DNA of 64,000 bases from Trichococcus pasteurii (GCF_900112935.1 NZ_FONM01000002.1:124001-188000); one strand, 5' to 3'; shown: positions 29,294-38,503, numbered from the stretch's first letter. Notes: generated by a model from the sequence alone, not told the origin. A program made the numbers and translations.

Positions 29294-30178
29294 ATGAAGA
29301 CACTAAGAGTAGGGACACGCAGCAGTGCGTTGGCCCTGAAACAAACCGAACTGGTCATTGAGGCTCTGAAAAGAGTGGATCCCGCGGTGAATGTCGAAGT
29401 GGTCGGCATCACCACAAAAGGGGACAGGCTGGTTCATGTGCCCTTGACGCAAATCGGCGGGAAAGGCGTATTCGTGAAGGAAGTTGAGGCCCAATTGTTG
29501 GACAAGACAATCGATTTTGCTGTGCACAGCCTCAAGGATGTGCCAGCCCGCTTACCGGAAGGATTGACGATCGTCGCGACACCCAAGCGGGCGAATCCGT
29601 TCGATTGCTTGATCTGGAACGACGACAAACCCTTTTCAGGGACAACAGCGCTTTTGGTGATAGGCACGAGCAGTGTGCGCCGAATCAACCAATTGAAGAC
29701 TGCATTTCCTAACATGTCGTTTGTGCCGATCCGCGGCAATATAGAGACTCGTCTTCGCAAGATGAAGGAAGAAGGCTTGGACGGCATCGTCCTGGCAGCA
29801 GCCGGGCTCGAAAGGATGGACTATCTGAATGGGCTGCATACGCTCATGCTTGAACCGGAAGTCTGTGTTCCAGCGATTGGACAAGGGATCATGGCTGTCC
29901 AATGCCGTGAGGAGGACAAGCAACTGATTGAGCTGCTTAGTGGCATCAATGATGAAGCTGCTTCATTGGCTTGTCTTACGGAGCGTTCCTTCCTGCATCG
30001 CGCAAATGGCAATTGCGACTTGCCGATAGGCGGCTATGCGCATCGATTGGACGATGGGAAATGGGAATTTTTGGCGTTCTTGGCTGGTTCCATCGACGAA
30101 CCTGGAGTCACGAAACGTTACATCGGAGAAGATCCGCTGAAACTGGCGGAAACGGCAGCTGACGAATTGTTGCCATGA
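29294..30178 (+). CDS. hemC: hydroxymethylbilane synthase (porphobilinogen deaminase)
   Basis: 294 residues; joins four porphobilinogens into hydroxymethylbilane on a dipyrromethane cofactor. Motifs: RVGTRSSALALKQTELV at the N-terminus, GGKGVFVKEVEAQLLD near 55, AVHSLKDVPARLPEGL near 76, and IGTSSVRRINQL near 122. The cofactor-anchoring cysteine is Cys241 in NGNCDLPIGGYA. It overlaps hemD by four bases. hemA, hemL and hemB are not nearby, so the porphobilinogen source must be encoded elsewhere or be external. Confidence 0.95.
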   Translation: MKTLRVGTRSSALALKQTELVIEALKRVDPAVNVEVVGITTKGDRLVHVPLTQIGGKGVFVKEVEAQLLDKTIDFAVHSLKDVPARLPEGLTIVATPKRANPFDCLIWNDDKPFSGTTALLVIGTSSVRRINQLKTAFPNMSFVPIRGNIETRLRKMKEEGLDGIVLAAAGLERMDYLNGLHTLMLEPEVCVPAIGQGIMAVQCREEDKQLIELLSGINDEAASLACLTERSFLHRANGNCDLPIGGYAHRLDDGKWEFLAFLAGSIDEPGVTKRYIGEDPLKLAETAADELLP

Positions 30179-30846
30179 CGAAAGCGATACTGTTGACAAG
30201 GCCGCTAGCCATGAATGGCGCAGATCAGATCCGGTTCCGGGCGCAAGGGTTCGGACGGTTTTACGAGATTCCCTTATGTGAAATCAAACAATTGCCTATA
30301 ACGGAAACCATCAAAAACAAGATCAACGCGGCCGAGTGGCTTTTCTTTACGAGTCAAGCGCCTGTAGCAAGTGTCTTGGCCGTCATCGAAAAGGGACAGC
30401 GCCCGTTGATTGCCGTAATCGGCAAAAAAACCGGCGAAATGGTCCGATCCTGCGGATTTGAAGTGGCTTTCGTCAGCCCGCAGGAAACAAAAAGACAGTT
30501 TGTTTCCGCTTGGCAGAAAAACTTTCCGACGGGAACATCGATTTTCTATCCGAAGAGCCAGCTCGCCGATGATGCCATCGAACAACTTCTGGGGATCGAA
30601 AACGATGTAACCGGTTCGGTCCTGTACCACAATGTCTTCCTGGAGGAACGCAAAGCGGAATTGACGGAGCTGCTCAAAATGGGCAAACTGTCCGCTGTTT
30701 ACTTCGCAAGCCCATCGGCATGGAAAAGATTCTTTTCGGTCTACGACCAAACCGAAAAAAAACCGCTCGTTTTTTATGCCATCGGTGATACGACAAAAAA
30801 AGCCATCAATGACAGCGGCTACGAGGCTGTTCTGTTTCAACGATAA
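30175..30846 (+). CDS. hemD: uroporphyrinogen-III synthase
   Basis: 223 residues; cyclises hydroxymethylbilane with D-ring inversion to uroporphyrinogen III, the substrate of CobA. HemD proteins are poorly conserved; the assignment rests on ILLTRPLAMNGADQIRFRAQGF at the start without its last residues, the FTSQAPVASVL and YFASPSAWKRFFSVY stretches, VFYAIGDTTKKAI near the end, and the position behind hemC with a four-base overlap. A strong terminator follows. Confidence 0.88.
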   Translation: MTKAILLTRPLAMNGADQIRFRAQGFGRFYEIPLCEIKQLPITETIKNKINAAEWLFFTSQAPVASVLAVIEKGQRPLIAVIGKKTGEMVRSCGFEVAFVSPQETKRQFVSAWQKNFPTGTSIFYPKSQLADDAIEQLLGIENDVTGSVLYHNVFLEERKAELTELLKMGKLSAVYFASPSAWKRFFSVYDQTEKKPLVFYAIGDTTKKAINDSGYEAVLFQR

Positions 30847-30851
30847 GCAAG

Positions 30852-30891
30852 CAGGCGCAAAGATCAACTCGATCTGAGCGCCTGTTTTTTT
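30852..30891 (+). terminator. intrinsic terminator after hemD
   Basis: CAGGCGC-AAGATC / GATCTGA-GCGCCTG hairpin followed by seven T residues; ends the nitrite/siroheme locus. Confidence 0.93.
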
Positions 30892-31031
30892 CATTGGAGC
30901 GTCCTTTTTCCGGATATCCAGCCTTTGGAAAGGACCTTCATGCTATACGGTGCGGTGAGGAAGTTGTAGAATGTATGTAAGAGGTAAGATGAGTACCCTA
31001 GAAAATACGTTCTGCAGAAGGGAGAATTGAG

Positions 31032-32180
31032 ATGGGGAATCTGTACAAGGACAAATTAAGCGGCAGCCGGATCGGCATCGTTTTCGGAGCGTTCGCGCCT
31101 TGCCATATCGGGCATCTGGAAGTCATCCTGAAGGCCAAGAAGGAGAATGACGGTTGCGTCGTGATCGTCTGCGGAGAAGATGGAGATTGCGGCGAGCCTT
31201 TCGGTCTGGATGTCTACAGGAGATTCCGTTACATGCGCGAATTGTTTGCGGATGATAACCAGATTTATGTAGTGATGGCGGCCGGCCAAGGCATTCCGCA
31301 GAAAGAAACCGAGTGGGAGTCTTGGTTGGAAATCATCAACCTCAAGATAGCTGATTCGCTGCAGCACAGCGATGCGCAAAAGATCTGGTATACCGGGAAA
31401 ACGATGCAGGCTGAGGCATTGGAAAAAAAATCCACCGACGAAGTCCATTTGGTGGACACCAGCCTCTACCCGGTCAGCGGTCTGAATATCCGCAACGATG
31501 CCTTACGCTATTTTAATGCCATCGCCTTGCCTTTCCGCCGGGCATTCACAAAAAAGGTACTAGTTTTGGGTGCTCCAAGCGGGGGGAAAACGACGCTGGT
31601 CAAGGATTTGGCGAAACTGTATTCCTGTCCTTACAGTTTCGAATATTCACGCCAGTATCAAGAGGAATCGAATGTGAATGATTTCGAATTAGATGGCATG
31701 GATTACCAACGGTTGGTCACCGGGCAGTTCCAGCTGAATCGGGATACAATCGCAGATCCCGCCAGCCAAGGGATGGCGATTTTGGACACGGATGTGATGG
31801 TCACAAAAGTTTACGCACGCCTTGGCGCCGAGGACGCGGACTATGCGATCACTCCGGAAGAATATGCGATAGTGGAACAGTCAGCCAACGCCTTCATTGC
31901 GCGCCAGTTGTGGGATTTGATTCTGGTTGTGCCACCGACTCTGAAATATGTCGATGACGGCTACCGCAACATGGAATTTTCAGAGGATGCCTTTTTGACG
32001 ACCATCCATGAGATGATGCTGGAGGAAATCGAAAGAAGCGGAAACCTGGATAAAGTCGTCATGCTGGATGCAAAAGGGATCGGTGAGAAGGACGAATTCA
32101 GTTATTATGCCCGTTACAAACAAGCAAAAGAAGCGATAGATGAACTGATGGGGCACAAACAATACAATAGCGATAATTGA
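31032..32180 (+). CDS. nadR: NadR-type NMN adenylyltransferase / ribosylnicotinamide kinase
   Basis: 382-residue bifunctional enzyme of NAD salvage: phosphorylates nicotinamide riboside, then adenylylates NMN. The nucleotidyltransferase half has GAFAPCHIGH (HxGH at 25-28) and the closing VSGLNIR near 150. The kinase half has Walker A GAPSGGKTT at about 180-188, DTDVMV near 260, and an LID-like C-terminus. No HTH domain is present, unlike the E. coli NadR repressor, as is usual for Lactobacillales. No pnuC gene is adjacent. It has a GGGAG ribosome binding site and no strong promoter was recognised. Confidence 0.92.
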   Translation: MGNLYKDKLSGSRIGIVFGAFAPCHIGHLEVILKAKKENDGCVVIVCGEDGDCGEPFGLDVYRRFRYMRELFADDNQIYVVMAAGQGIPQKETEWESWLEIINLKIADSLQHSDAQKIWYTGKTMQAEALEKKSTDEVHLVDTSLYPVSGLNIRNDALRYFNAIALPFRRAFTKKVLVLGAPSGGKTTLVKDLAKLYSCPYSFEYSRQYQEESNVNDFELDGMDYQRLVTGQFQLNRDTIADPASQGMAILDTDVMVTKVYARLGAEDADYAITPEEYAIVEQSANAFIARQLWDLILVVPPTLKYVDDGYRNMEFSEDAFLTTIHEMMLEEIERSGNLDKVVMLDAKGIGEKDEFSYYARYKQAKEAIDELMGHKQYNSDN

Positions 32181-32348
32181 ATCCAAAGGGTGTTCGGGAA
32201 AACCGATCACCCTTGTTCGTTTATGTCTGATTTTCACAGAGGTTTTCCCGTGTTATGCTTCCTTTATCATCCAATGTCAGAGAAGTCGCTTCATACTCAA
32301 ATTTTGGAGCACACATTCATAAATAACACACTTAATGGGGGTATCAGC

Positions 32349-33272
32349 ATGGTTAAAATCGTATCGTCAGTAGCAGAGTTGATCGGAGATACACCGATCA
32401 TCAAATTAAGCAAAGTCGTACCGGAAGGCTTCGCAGATGTCTATTTGAAGTTAGAGGCGTTCAATGTCGGCGGCAGCATCAAGGATCGCATCGCTTTGAA
32501 CATGATCGCGACAGCGGAAGAAGAGGGAATCTTGAAGCCGGGCGACACAATCGTTGAACCGACCAGCGGGAACACCGGCGTCGGTTTGGCTATGTTGGCG
32601 GCAGCGAAAGGCTATAAAGCCATCTTTGTGATGCCGGATACGATGAGCATCGAGAGGCGTCTGTTGCTTTCGGCTTATGGCGCCGAACTCGTGTTGACTC
32701 CCGGGGCTGAGGGGATGCCTACAGCTATCGCAAAAGCCAGAGAAATTGCAGCCCAACCTGGCCATTTTCTGCCTCTGCAGTTCGAAAACCCAGCCAATCC
32801 GGCTATCCATGAAACAACAACCGGTCCGGAAATCATTGAGGCATTCGACGGCGTCGGCCCCGATGCTTTCTTATCGGCTGTCGGAACAGGCGGTACGATC
32901 ACAGGGGTAGGGAGAGCCTTACGAAAAGCGAATCCGGATGTCGGCATTTATGCGCTTGAACCTTCCGAATCCGCAGTGTTGAGCGGTGGCCAAAAAGGAC
33001 CGCATAAGATTCAGGGAATCGGTACCGGCTTCATTCCGCAGGTATTGGACACAGCGGTATTCGATGGCGTGTTCCAGGTCTCAAGTGAAGAAGCTTTCGA
33101 AATGACGCGCAGACTTGCCAAAGAGGAAGGCATTCTTGTGGGCATCTCCAGCGGTGCGGCAGTGGCAGGAGCCATCGCCTTGGCCGGTCAACTTGGCGCA
33201 GGCAAGTCGGTTGTGACGATCGCTCCGGATAACGGCGAAAGATACCTTTCCACCCCAGTGTTTCAGAATTAA
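32349..33272 (+). CDS. cysK: cysteine synthase A (O-acetylserine sulfhydrylase)
   Basis: 307 residues; PLP enzyme that makes cysteine from O-acetylserine and sulfide. The PLP lysine is Lys45 in [13 protein letters not shown], the substrate loop is [13 protein letters not shown] near 69, and the phosphate-binding loop is [13 protein letters not shown] near 180. The frame runs upstream to 32190, but the ATG at 32349 gives the family N-terminus ([20 protein letters not shown]) and follows a G-rich ribosome binding site. Monocistronic; a strong terminator follows. No T-box or SAM riboswitch was recognised in the 168-bp upstream gap. Confidence 0.95.
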   Translation: MVKIVSSVAELIGDTPIIKLSKVVPEGFADVYLKLEAFNVGGSIKDRIALNMIATAEEEGILKPGDTIVEPTSGNTGVGLAMLAAAKGYKAIFVMPDTMSIERRLLLSAYGAELVLTPGAEGMPTAIAKAREIAAQPGHFLPLQFENPANPAIHETTTGPEIIEAFDGVGPDAFLSAVGTGGTITGVGRALRKANPDVGIYALEPSESAVLSGGQKGPHKIQGIGTGFIPQVLDTAVFDGVFQVSSEEAFEMTRRLAKEEGILVGISSGAAVAGAIALAGQLGAGKSVVTIAPDNGERYLSTPVFQN

Positions 33273-33292
33273 GCAATATACCGAATAATGAT

Positions 33293-33342
33293 AGTGCCCC
33301 AACCACAGCAGGAGCGGTTCCTGTGGTTGGGGCACTTTTTTT
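33293..33342 (+). terminator. intrinsic terminator after cysK
   Basis: A 16-bp stem (AGTGCCCCAACCACAG against CTGTGGTTGGGGCACT) followed by seven T residues. Confidence 0.95.
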
Positions 33343-33507
33343 GCTCCAAACTTGGTGAGGGCTTTTATTTGTGTATGTTTCGCTACTTTTTTTCCGCAAC
33401 TATTCGTATGGATTTCGAGGAATTCAGTGGGTGCGTTCTTTTAAAATGGAATCAGCACCAGAAAAGGAGGCACGGTTGGCCGGACTGAAAAATTAGGAGG
33501 CGTCAAT

Positions 33508-34566
33508 ATGAATCCAGTCGTAATCATTCCAGCTCTTAACCCTGACGAAAAGTTGATTTTATTGGTTGAAGAGCTACAGAAAAAGGATCTGCACACTATC
33601 GTGGTGGACGATGGCAGCGGTGCGGAATATGCAGCTATTTTCGAACTTTTGAAAAGCAAATACGCATGCGATGTCTGCACGCATCCCAGCAATTGCGGAA
33701 AAGGACGGGCCTTGAAGACGGGCATCAGATTTCTTTTGGACAAGTATCCGGACAGCACTGGTTTTGTGACGGCGGATGCAGATGGGCAACACGCGGTCGC
33801 AAACATCGGGGAAATCGCCGGCGGGCTGGGCGGAAATCCGCAGGCACTGGTGTTGGGCGTACGGAATTTCAAGGAGCAGGGCATTCCCTTCCGCAGCCGC
33901 TTCGGCAACAAAATGACTTCTTCGATTTTCCGCGCCGCAACAGGCATCCGTTGCCAAGATACCCAGACCGGACTGCGGGGCGTTCCGATGCAGTACGCTG
34001 ATCTGTGCCTCGGACTAACAGGGGAAAGATATGAATATGAGATGAATATGCTCATGACATTTGTGGAAAACAAAATCCCTTTTAGGCAAGTGCCGATAGA
34101 GACCATCTACATCGAGAATAACCGCGCCTCGCATTTCGACCCGATCAAGGACTCGGTCCGCATCTATTTGAATATTCTGAAATACAGTCTGTCTTCAGCG
34201 CTGTCAGCACTGGTAGACCTCTCTTTGTTCGGATTGTTCTGCACCTACCTGTTCCCATCCATGACAGCAAAAATAGGCCTTGCGACCCTGTTGGCCAGAT
34301 GCATCTCCGGAGCTGTGAATTTTATGCTGAATAAGCATTGGGTATTCCAAAATGAACGGTCATTGGGAAGCCAAGGAATCAAATATGGCGCTCTCTTCAT
34401 CACACAGTTGTTTTTGAGCGGACTGCTGGTGGAGCTTTTGAGCGGCTTGCCGATTCCGTTGTTGCTTGTAAAAGCATTCATTGATGCATCGCTCTTTTTT
34501 GCCAGTTACGTTATCCAAAAAAAATACGTATTCAATACGGTCAAGAAAGGACATACCATTTTATGA
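33508..34566 (+). CDS. fused family 2 glycosyltransferase and GtrA-like membrane domain
   Basis: 352 residues. The N-terminal GT2 domain (1-about 220) begins VVIIPALNPDEKL and has VVDDGSG near 35 and the metal-binding DADGQH near 90, typical of dolichol-phosphate-mannose-synthase-like enzymes. The C-terminal GtrA/DPMS domain (about 225-345) has four predicted membrane helices, with FMLNKHWVFQ near 275. Such fusions are thought to make and flip polyprenyl-linked sugars for wall glycosylation; sugar and acceptor are unknown. It overlaps the next gene by four bases (ATGA). Confidence 0.88.
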   Translation: MNPVVIIPALNPDEKLILLVEELQKKDLHTIVVDDGSGAEYAAIFELLKSKYACDVCTHPSNCGKGRALKTGIRFLLDKYPDSTGFVTADADGQHAVANIGEIAGGLGGNPQALVLGVRNFKEQGIPFRSRFGNKMTSSIFRAATGIRCQDTQTGLRGVPMQYADLCLGLTGERYEYEMNMLMTFVENKIPFRQVPIETIYIENNRASHFDPIKDSVRIYLNILKYSLSSALSALVDLSLFGLFCTYLFPSMTAKIGLATLLARCISGAVNFMLNKHWVFQNERSLGSQGIKYGALFITQLFLSGLLVELLSGLPIPLLLVKAFIDASLFFASYVIQKKYVFNTVKKGHTIL

Positions 34567-35510
34567 AACAATTTTTTTCGAAGCCTTATCGTTGGGCTCT
34601 CATCTACTCGAGCCTGTTGAGTGCAGCAACTGCATTCGTCTTATTGGATGCCTTTGTCATCCCAAAGTCTCTGTCTGCGGTATCCGCTACAGAGACAACG
34701 ACCAGCACAAGCAATGAGGAGACGGAGGCGGATGTATCCGAATCCGTAAGTGAACAAACGATCACCGAAGCCATCGTCACCGAATCTTCCTACGAAGATG
34801 AGAATATCCAAATTTCCATCGAAACAGGACGGAGCAACAATACAACCTATTATGCGGTGGATATCCAAGTTTCCGATGCTTCCTTTCTGAAAACCGCTTT
34901 GGCACAGGACACTTACGGCAGGAACATAAAAGCTGTCACTTCAAGCATAGCTGCCAGCCATGATGCGATTTTGGCGATCAACGGCGATTTTTATGGTTTC
35001 CGGGATGCGGGTTATGTCCTCAGGAACGGTACACTTTACCGTGATACGGCAAGGGAAACCGAAGATGCGGAGGCATTGGTCATCGATGACGAGGGTGACT
35101 TCTCGATCATTTCCGAAAATGAAACGAGTCTGTCTTCCCTGGACACATCAAGCATTGCACAAATCATTTCTTTCGGCCCCGCATTGATCGAAGATGGTGA
35201 AATCAGCGTGGATGCTTCAAGTGAAGTGTCCCAATCGATGACCAGCAATCCGCGGACCGCCATCGGCCAAATTTCGCCGTTGCACTACATCATCATCGTG
35301 TCGGATGGCCGGACCGATGAAAGCGAAGGCTTTTCTCTGCTGCAGTTGGCGGAAGAAATGCAAAACAGAGGGGCTGTCACGGCCTATAACTTGGATGGCG
35401 GCGGTTCGTCGACACTCTATTTCAACGGCGAAATCATCAATAATCCGACAAGCGGCAACAGCACAGGGGAAAGGGAAGTGAGCGACATTGTCTATATTGG
35501 ATATGAATAA
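34563..35510 (+). CDS. phosphodiester glycosidase (NAGPA-domain) family exoprotein
   Basis: 315 residues with an N-terminal membrane anchor or signal segment (about 11-35), a Ser/Thr/Glu-rich linker (about 43-85) and a C-terminal NAGPA domain. Signature stretches are AINGDFYGFRDAGYVLRNG near 138 and YNLDGGGSSTLYFNGEIINN near 278, with a NPRTAIGQ motif between them. The human member removes GlcNAc from a phosphodiester; bacterial members are thought to act on wall polymer or exopolysaccharide phosphodiesters. Coupling to the GT2-GtrA gene suggests the pair builds and trims one surface glycan. Confidence 0.85.
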   Translation: MKQFFSKPYRWALIYSSLLSAATAFVLLDAFVIPKSLSAVSATETTTSTSNEETEADVSESVSEQTITEAIVTESSYEDENIQISIETGRSNNTTYYAVDIQVSDASFLKTALAQDTYGRNIKAVTSSIAASHDAILAINGDFYGFRDAGYVLRNGTLYRDTARETEDAEALVIDDEGDFSIISENETSLSSLDTSSIAQIISFGPALIEDGEISVDASSEVSQSMTSNPRTAIGQISPLHYIIIVSDGRTDESEGFSLLQLAEEMQNRGAVTAYNLDGGGSSTLYFNGEIINNPTSGNSTGEREVSDIVYIGYE

Positions 35511-35910
35511 CAAGTCTTCTGTACCGCAAAAAACGGGCATCACCTATCTCATCGCGACCGTTGCGATTGTCATCCTCGAAAAGATTTACAGGTTGTTTGG
35601 GCACGGCGTCACATCGCCGGCAATGACTTGGATGTTCTTATTCCCATTGGCAGGAGGGCTGCTCATTTATCTCTTGAACCGCGCAAAGGTTGATATTGAA
35701 GATGCAGAGCGATTGCGCAGCTTTTCCAACCTCTACCATTCGGGGATCGCCACTCTCACGGTCGGCAGTTTCCTGAAGGGCGTTCTGGAAATAGCCGGCA
35801 CTGATTCAGTCTATCTCCTTTATTTTTATATCGTCGGATTCGGTATGGTCCTGTTGGGCATCGTGCCGCTGCTGTCGAGAGCATCAAAAGGACACTCCGA
35901 ACCAAACTGA
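35488..35910 (+). CDS. small membrane protein, four predicted helices
   Basis: 140-residue hydrophobic protein of unknown function. Predicted membrane segments are about residues 17-35, 45-63, 90-108 and 112-130; a charged loop NRAKVDIEDAERLR lies in the middle. The first candidate start is TTG at 35488 inside the preceding gene, with a purine-rich AAAGGGA upstream; the first ATG is at 35503 but has no ribosome binding site. It overlaps the NAGPA gene by 23 bases, so it is most likely the last gene of that operon. I do not recognise the family. Confidence 0.7.
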   Translation: MSILDMNNKSSVPQKTGITYLIATVAIVILEKIYRLFGHGVTSPAMTWMFLFPLAGGLLIYLLNRAKVDIEDAERLRSFSNLYHSGIATLTVGSFLKGVLEIAGTDSVYLLYFYIVGFGMVLLGIVPLLSRASKGHSEPN

Positions 35911-36032
35911 GTTGCAGAACCGGATAAAATATTTCAGTGCACTCCTTGTTCCTTAACACTCTAAATAGTGGCGCTTCCGGTCTTGGAGAACTATAATATA
36001 AGTAACGGATTCAGTGAGATGAGGTGAAGTGC

Positions 36033-36956
36033 ATGTTTACGGATAAACGGCTGACGGAAGCCTACGAAAAAGCTAGGGTCGAATACATCGACGAAACATC
36101 CAATTATGTTTTTTTGAGCGATTGTCACAGAGGCGATGGGAGCCTTTCGGATGAATTCGCACGGAACAAAAACATTTTTTTGTACGCGTTGGAATACTAT
36201 TACAAAAATGAGTTTATCTACGTTGAAAACGGGGACGGTGATGAACTGTGGGAACACAATGAATTCAAGCACATCAAAAATGCCCATCCGGAGGTATTCG
36301 CTATCCTGAAACGTTTTTATGACGAAAAACGTCTGATTATGATTTACGGGAACCACAATATCTATCTGAAAAGCCAATGGTATGTGGAACAAAATTATTT
36401 CCGGAACTACGATGAATATACCGAGTTCTTCTATGATTTCCTCCCTGGAATCCGACCGATCGAAGCGTTGGTTTTGAAGGACCGGACGACGAAACAGGAA
36501 ATATTCGTCGTCCACGGCATGCAGGGCGATATGCCTAACGATCAACTCTGGTATCCGACGATGCTTTCCCTGAAGTATTTTTGGAGGTTCCTGCACGCTT
36601 TCGGCGTCAAGAGCCCGACAAGTCCCGTGAAAAATATGAACAAACGGCATAAAATCGAAAAAAACTACGTGAAGTGGATCCAGAAGCATGAAAAAATGCT
36701 GATCTGCGGCCATACGCACCGCTTCAAATATCCGAAGACCAAAGATTTGCCTTACTTCAATTCGGGCTGCTGCATCTATCCGACAAGCATTACCGCCATC
36801 GAGATCACCGGTGGCCAAATCCAATTGGTCAGATGGAAAACGCGCGTGAATGAGGACGGCTTGCTCCAGATCAAAAGGGAAGTCATGCGCGGGCCGGATC
36901 CGATAGGGAAATTCGATATCCGGGCGAGTGTCAAAAATGGACCTGCCACTGAATAA
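36033..36956 (+). CDS. calcineurin-like metallophosphoesterase
   Basis: 307 residues. Metal-binding motifs of the calcineurin superfamily are present: FLSDCHRGDG near 28, VENGDGDELWEH near 66 (GDGDE in place of GDxxD), IYGNHNIYL near 105 (GNHN instead of GNHD), VVHGMQGDM near 158 and CGHTHRFKYP near 227. It is probably a soluble phosphatase or phosphodiesterase with two metals; the substrate is unknown. A GTG at 36024 is in frame but the ATG at 36033 has the GAGGTGA ribosome binding site. A consensus TATAAT at 35993-35998 suggests its own promoter, and a terminator follows. Confidence 0.85.
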   Translation: MFTDKRLTEAYEKARVEYIDETSNYVFLSDCHRGDGSLSDEFARNKNIFLYALEYYYKNEFIYVENGDGDELWEHNEFKHIKNAHPEVFAILKRFYDEKRLIMIYGNHNIYLKSQWYVEQNYFRNYDEYTEFFYDFLPGIRPIEALVLKDRTTKQEIFVVHGMQGDMPNDQLWYPTMLSLKYFWRFLHAFGVKSPTSPVKNMNKRHKIEKNYVKWIQKHEKMLICGHTHRFKYPKTKDLPYFNSGCCIYPTSITAIEITGGQIQLVRWKTRVNEDGLLQIKREVMRGPDPIGKFDIRASVKNGPATE

Positions 36957-36969
36957 TCTTGCCTTACCT

Positions 36970-37000
36970 ACTCTTCTTGTAATTTAAGAAGAGTTTTTTT
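36970..37000 (+). terminator. intrinsic terminator after the metallophosphoesterase
   Basis: ACTCTTCTT, seven-base loop, AAGAAGAGT, then a run of T residues. Confidence 0.9.
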
Positions 37001-37061
37001 GTTTCCAAAATAAAATCTGCTGTGCTGAAGGGAACTGGTTCGATTGTAAACGGAAATCTGT

Positions 37062-37090
37062 TTGCACTCCCAATGATTGACTGATAAAAT
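37062..37090 (+). promoter_or_regulatory. sigma-A promoter of the nuclease gene
   Basis: TTGCAC at 37062-37067, 17-bp spacer, TAAAAT at 37085-37090, 38 bp before the ATG. Confidence 0.65.
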
Positions 37091-37127
37091 GAAGGAATGC
37101 TTTCAATTATTAACAGTGGGGGAAGAA

Positions 37128-37826
37128 ATGGCAAAAAGAAAAACTTCAGGCAAGCACAAATTGTTGAGGCTGCTTTTGCTGTTTTCATGGTTTCTCATCC
37201 TTACCTGGATCGAGATACATGAGGGTGCCGATCCGACTTCAAATCAGGACGGCACTGCCGACACTTCAGTTGTCCTGTCCGCGGAAGATGCGCCTCAATA
37301 TACAGGTGCGGATACAATCGAAATAAACGGTGGGAAGAGCAACTTTGATTCTTCAGAATTGCACTTTGAAGGGGAAGGCTGGATCCGTTACGGCGATTTG
37401 GATGAGCTGAACCGCGTCACGACGATGGACGCAATGATCACGCCGGAAATGTACCAGACGGGGACCGATGCAGACAGCAGCATCCTGCCGACTGGCTGGT
37501 CGAAGAGCAATCAGAATGATTCGAATCCCAAACAGCTGAACCGCGGGCATCTGCTGGCGGATGTGCTCGGCGGAAGCGGCGAGGATTGGCGCAATCTGGT
37601 GACGCTTTACCGCAATGCAAACTACCCGGCCATGTATTTTGCCTCAGAGTTCATTGTCAGTGAAGCAATCCAGTCAGGCTCAACAGTCCGCTATCGGGTA
37701 ACACCCCTCTTCAAAGATGATGAGTTGATCTGTGAAGGGCTGCACATCATGGCAAAAAGCGTGAATGATGATTCGGTCGATCTGAATGTCTATGTCTTCA
37801 ATGAGCCAAAAGACGTTGTCGATTAG
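37128..37826 (+). CDS. membrane-anchored DNA/RNA non-specific endonuclease (EndA/NUC1-like)
   Basis: 232 residues with an N-terminal signal anchor (about 11-28) after a basic stretch (AKRKTSGKHK). The beta-beta-alpha metal nuclease motif is NRGHLLADVLGGSGEDWRN, with the general base His141; family members usually have DRGH, so Asn replaces Asp here, a known variant. The downstream Asn of the metal site is in YRNANYPAMYF. In streptococci EndA is the surface nuclease that degrades one strand during DNA uptake, but no competence genes are nearby. An upstream in-frame start at 37077 lies in the promoter region and is not used. Confidence 0.88.
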   Translation: MAKRKTSGKHKLLRLLLLFSWFLILTWIEIHEGADPTSNQDGTADTSVVLSAEDAPQYTGADTIEINGGKSNFDSSELHFEGEGWIRYGDLDELNRVTTMDAMITPEMYQTGTDADSSILPTGWSKSNQNDSNPKQLNRGHLLADVLGGSGEDWRNLVTLYRNANYPAMYFASEFIVSEAIQSGSTVRYRVTPLFKDDELICEGLHIMAKSVNDDSVDLNVYVFNEPKDVVD

Positions 37827-37856
37827 GTATGCGATAGAGAACTCTAATAATTCCAA

Positions 37857-37898
37857 AACAGTCAGCCGTCTTTTGGAGACCGCTGACTGTTTATTTTT
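37857..37898. terminator. bidirectional terminator between nuclease and VanZ genes
   Basis: AACAGTCAGC against GCTGACTGTT with a 15-base loop, T-rich on the right and A-rich on the left. It overlaps the 3' end of the VanZ gene. Confidence 0.85.
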
Positions 37899-38349
37899 TG
37901 CAGTAAATCGGATTTTGCCGCTCCATCAATCTCTGTTTCCATTCATACAGAATGATACCGGTCAAGCCTCCTGAGGTATCGATCAATACATCGGAAAAGG
38001 CTGGACCTCTTCCCGGAATGAAGGACTGATGGAACTCGTCTGAGGAGGCATACAGAAATACAAACAGCAAAGCACAGAAAGCTGATTTTCCGGCTGACCT
38101 TCTTTCTTTCCTATGGCGCAAAAACAGGATAGCCAAAATCAGATACTCTGTGAAATGGCCTGCCTTACGCACTAGGTAACTGAGCGCACCCTGAATGGAA
38201 CTGCCTGGCCCGATCCCCAGTAATTTCAGCAATTCCAATAGGATTCCGCTCGTTTCGGACGAATCCTGTCCATTTTGGTGCGACAGGAGAAAAATGACGC
38301 CCATCCAGAGGCATAAAGCTGTAAATTTGGTGTTAAAGGTAAAACGCAT
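37891..38349 (-). CDS. VanZ-family membrane protein
   Basis: 152 residues with four predicted membrane helices. Family hallmarks are FLLSHQNGQDSSETSG near residue 20, a RKAGHFTEYLILAILF stretch near 61, and SSDEFHQSFIPGRGPAFSDVLIDTSG near 101 without its ends; the conserved acidic and His residues are retained. VanZ of enterococci gives low-level teicoplanin resistance, but most members have no known role. There is no vanA-type cluster, so resistance should not be inferred. Confidence 0.9.
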   Translation of the reverse strand: MRFTFNTKFTALCLWMGVIFLLSHQNGQDSSETSGILLELLKLLGIGPGSSIQGALSYLVRKAGHFTEYLILAILFLRHRKERRSAGKSAFCALLFVFLYASSDEFHQSFIPGRGPAFSDVLIDTSGGLTGIILYEWKQRLMERQNPIYCKK

Positions 38350-38473
38350 GCGTGTGGATCCCTCCGTCCTATTGCATCAGTATAGCGCAGCAATCCATGA
38401 CTGAAAAGTGGATAATGATAATTTTTTGAGTAATAATGGCTCCTGATCATAATCGAATAAAAAATAGAAAAAA

Positions 38474-38503
38474 TTCCACATCTCAGCAAAATTGTTATAC
38501 AAT
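38474..38503 (+). promoter_or_regulatory. probable promoter of the Lon-family protease gene
   Basis: TTCCAC at 38474-38479 with TACAAT at 38498-38503 (18-bp spacer), or TATACA at 38496-38501 (16 bp). Confidence 0.5.

Noticed and set aside
32181-32348. T-box or SAM riboswitch before cysK
   Set aside because: No T-box AGGGTGG sequence, specifier loop or SAM-box pattern recognised; only a weak hairpin after nadR.
37891-38349. VanZ as a glycopeptide resistance gene
   Set aside because: No van operon; VanZ-family proteins are widespread without resistance function.
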